A stretch of DNA of 64,000 nt from Pardosa pseudoannulata (taxonomy: Eukaryota > Arthropoda > Arachnida > Araneae > Lycosidae), in NCBI GenBank assembly GCA_032207245.1, contig CM063510.1, positions 47,373,025 to 47,437,024 of the forward strand. Direction: 5' to 3'. Position 1 is the stretch's first letter. Each line of letters opens with the position of its first letter. The notes below the pieces were generated by a model. That model was not told the DNA's origin. It was given only the letters and a program-made list of their open reading frames with translations, and ran no database searches. The translations under genes and the position numbers were made by a program. Shown piece by piece: positions 62,307 to 64,000 of the stretch.

Positions 62307-62309
<3 letters not shown>
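61111..62309. other. Unassigned; contains overlapping frames on both strands
   Basis: A 92-codon - strand frame (62196-61918, containing NNERDRIRKTISIRLASGEL) overlaps an 80-codon + frame. The - strand peptide has a protein-like charge pattern and continues AT-poor upstream to about 62300, but I cannot name a family. It may be an exon or a transposon piece. Confidence 0.35.

Positions 62310-62387
<78 letters not shown>
62310..62387. repeat. (AT)n microsatellite
   Basis: Pure TA tract of about 78 bp. Confidence 0.98.
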
Positions 62388-62392
<5 letters not shown>

Positions 62393-62581
62393 TGGACAGA
62401 GGAATTAAAAATTAGTTTTGAAAGCTGTACTAATAACTCTTGGGCTTATTGAATCCTCTTTTTTATTAGGAATTACTTCTAATTGATTTATAAAATTCAT
62501 AATATTTTTTTAATCTTGTGTAGGCTCTTCACTGAACGTTTGAACAGCGAATTCTGTAATTTAGCTTAATTGCTCTAGGAG

Positions 62582-62650
62582 AGCCGAGGTGCTCAGCCGG
62601 CAAAGGCCATAATCTCGTAAGTAGAATGTTGGGCGTTCGGAAATCAAGTC
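62582..62650 (+). mobile_element. tRNA-like SINE head
   Basis: GAGGTGCTCAGCCGGCAAAG and GGGCGTTCGGAAATC resemble A and B boxes. It lies about 40 bp left of the pogo-like MITE. Confidence 0.4.
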
Positions 62651-62693
62651 GGCCTAAGATCCGCCGTTAAATGTGACTCAGGCATTTAAAATA

Positions 62694-63738
62694 CAGTGGG
62701 CTCCGCTTAATGTGATCAGTTTGGGACACCGTGATTTCGATAATAATAACCGATTGATAAAAATAAACGATATACAAAATCAGATAAATTTCCCCCCTCC
62801 TTTAATTCACACGTACTACATTTCAAAATAAAATGAAAAACTCACCTTATATTTATATACTGCATATTAGCCTTTAAGACATTAGAATTGTTTACATAGT
62901 AAAAATAATTGATAAATTGTTCACTGCCTACAATTCTTTCTAAGATACTTTATATTGAGATTCAGACATTTATTCTGTACATTCATTTATAAATAGATCC
63001 TTGGTTATCATATATCATAATCATCAATTATTTATGTCTTCTATTTACACTATAATTATTACAATTCTCTTTATAAGGAGTTATTATTTAGTAACAAGGA
63101 TACATTATTAACAGAGGCCTAAGTTAAGCGACTGTAAATATTATTTTATAAACTACCTCCATTAAAGGCACAGGGGAGATGGCAGGGGCTTTCCTCTTGC
63201 GATGCGTCTGTCTTCAGGTGGTGCAGAGGGTCAGGTAGAGGCTTTCCTCATGCTGTGAGTCGGTCCGGGTGTTCGGGCGCACGGGACGAGTCGGGGCTGG
63301 TGGATTCTTGTCCCACTTCTCTCGAATCCCGACTTCAACTCTTCTCCTTAAATTCGTTTTCCAACTCCTCACCTCGGTTCCAACGCCCTTATTTTCTTCC
63401 TTTCCAATCGCTTGTTTTCGGGAAATTTTCCCACATCTACATCCTTTTCGGTAGTGCAGGTGGGGTCATTAAAGTAGCCCCTTTTGTGCAAGCTGACATT
63501 ACTTTTTAGCTCCTGCTACCAAACTCACGGATATATCATTGTTCGAGCTTGATCGTTAATCTGCCATTCCGTGATCCATACCTTCTCTGCAGGGGTCCCT
63601 AAACTTGACGTGAACAATTGGAGTCCTAAAATCCTCTAGGAAAATCCTCCCACACCTGTGCATGCACGTGCAGATCACCGTGGGAAAGTACCTCGGTACA
63701 ATAACATTGACCGCGATTACATTAAACGGAGTCCACTG
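62694..63738. mobile_element. pogo/Tigger-like MITE with TA target sites
   Basis: Left CAGTGGGCTCCGCTTAATGT and the reverse complement of the right end CAGTGGACTCCGTTTAATGT begin terminal inverted repeats that match at 21 of 24 positions. TA lies outside both (62692-62693, 63739-63740). The element is 1045 bp, with a GC-richer core (63170-63720) whose overlapping open frames resemble no transposase. Confidence 0.85.
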
Positions 63739-63834
63739 TATGTTCGTGGTCGAAATGTCCCTCCACGTTCATAAACAATACTTTTGGGACTGGCTCGCCA
63801 AACCTAAGGAGCTTCTGCTTGATCCCTGTTTCTA

Positions 63835-64000
63835 AATTATGAGTACTGTGACGATTTCAATGTTCTCGAGTGAAGTGGTAGCGTGAAGAAGGATCACAGT
63901 CACGATAAATTTGGAAATCACTTTTATTTCTTGAGTAAATACAGCTATATACAAGGGAATTCTACTTTCCCAAAACAAATCGAAATGCAAAGAATTGTCA
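63835..64000 (-). mobile_element. 3' end of a related LTR, running off the window
   Basis: The reverse complement matches the LTR at 60270-60685 (AAAGTGATTTCCAA, GTGATCCTTCTTCACGCTAC, GTCACAGTACT). The adjacent 63800-63834 is the leader shared with 10388 and 35104, so an element probably extends leftward on the - strand or was truncated here. Confidence 0.55.

Overview
The window is AT-rich eukaryotic DNA with long introns, long (AT)n microsatellites, minisatellites and very many small transposon relics. GT-AG splicing, a divergent Mp20/transgelin-like calponin-homology gene, THAP, hAT, piggyBac-like, pogo/Tigger-like, Helitron, copia and non-LTR relics, and a tRNA-derived SINE all fit an arthropod nuclear genome. 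A chelicerate such as a spider is my guess and is not proven. I see no operons, CRISPR arrays, rRNA genes or convincing functional tRNA genes.

One complete protein gene can be assembled by hand on the + strand. Four coding exons (24883-24927, 36567-36676, 43307-43514, 48628-48828) join with matching phases into a 187-residue protein with one calponin-homology domain, spread over about 24 kb. Its introns hold most of the mobile DNA of the middle of the window. Its 3' flank carries a triplicated block of about 190 bp with two candidate poly(A) signals. Two further gene starts are tentative: a THAP-domain first exon on the - strand (51584-51793) and a very short TOP-type first exon at 53589-53634 (+).

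Layout. 1-9780: AT-rich DNA, (AT)n arrays, a 3 x 195 bp tandem repeat, the first SINE and a dispersed repeat pair. 9781-14018: retroelement leader, Tigger-like relic, (AT)n arrays, SINE. 14019-24880: two hAT elements with perfect 8-bp target duplications, SINEs, degenerate tandem arrays and a Helitron-like element carrying an OTU-protease fragment. 24883-48828: the calponin-homology gene, with a minisatellite, a piggyBac relic, a hAT relic, SINEs, a tandem pair, a duplicated copia-derived block with a LINE and a nested SINE, and several MITEs. 48829-57030: 3' flank, MITEs, THAP element, TOP-like exon, hAT element. 57031-64000: LINE reverse-transcriptase relic, MITE, solo-LTR-like sequence, poly(A) tract, pogo-like MITE and the edge of a related LTR element.

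The recurring theme is a tRNA-derived SINE family (about a dozen copies) with a conserved non-tRNA body and an (AAACC)n-like tail. Two copies have clear target-site duplications: one lies inside a LINE endonuclease ORF and one immediately beside a hAT relic. Most open frames in the window are repeats or transposon debris. Coordinates of degenerate repeats are approximate, and no database search was possible.
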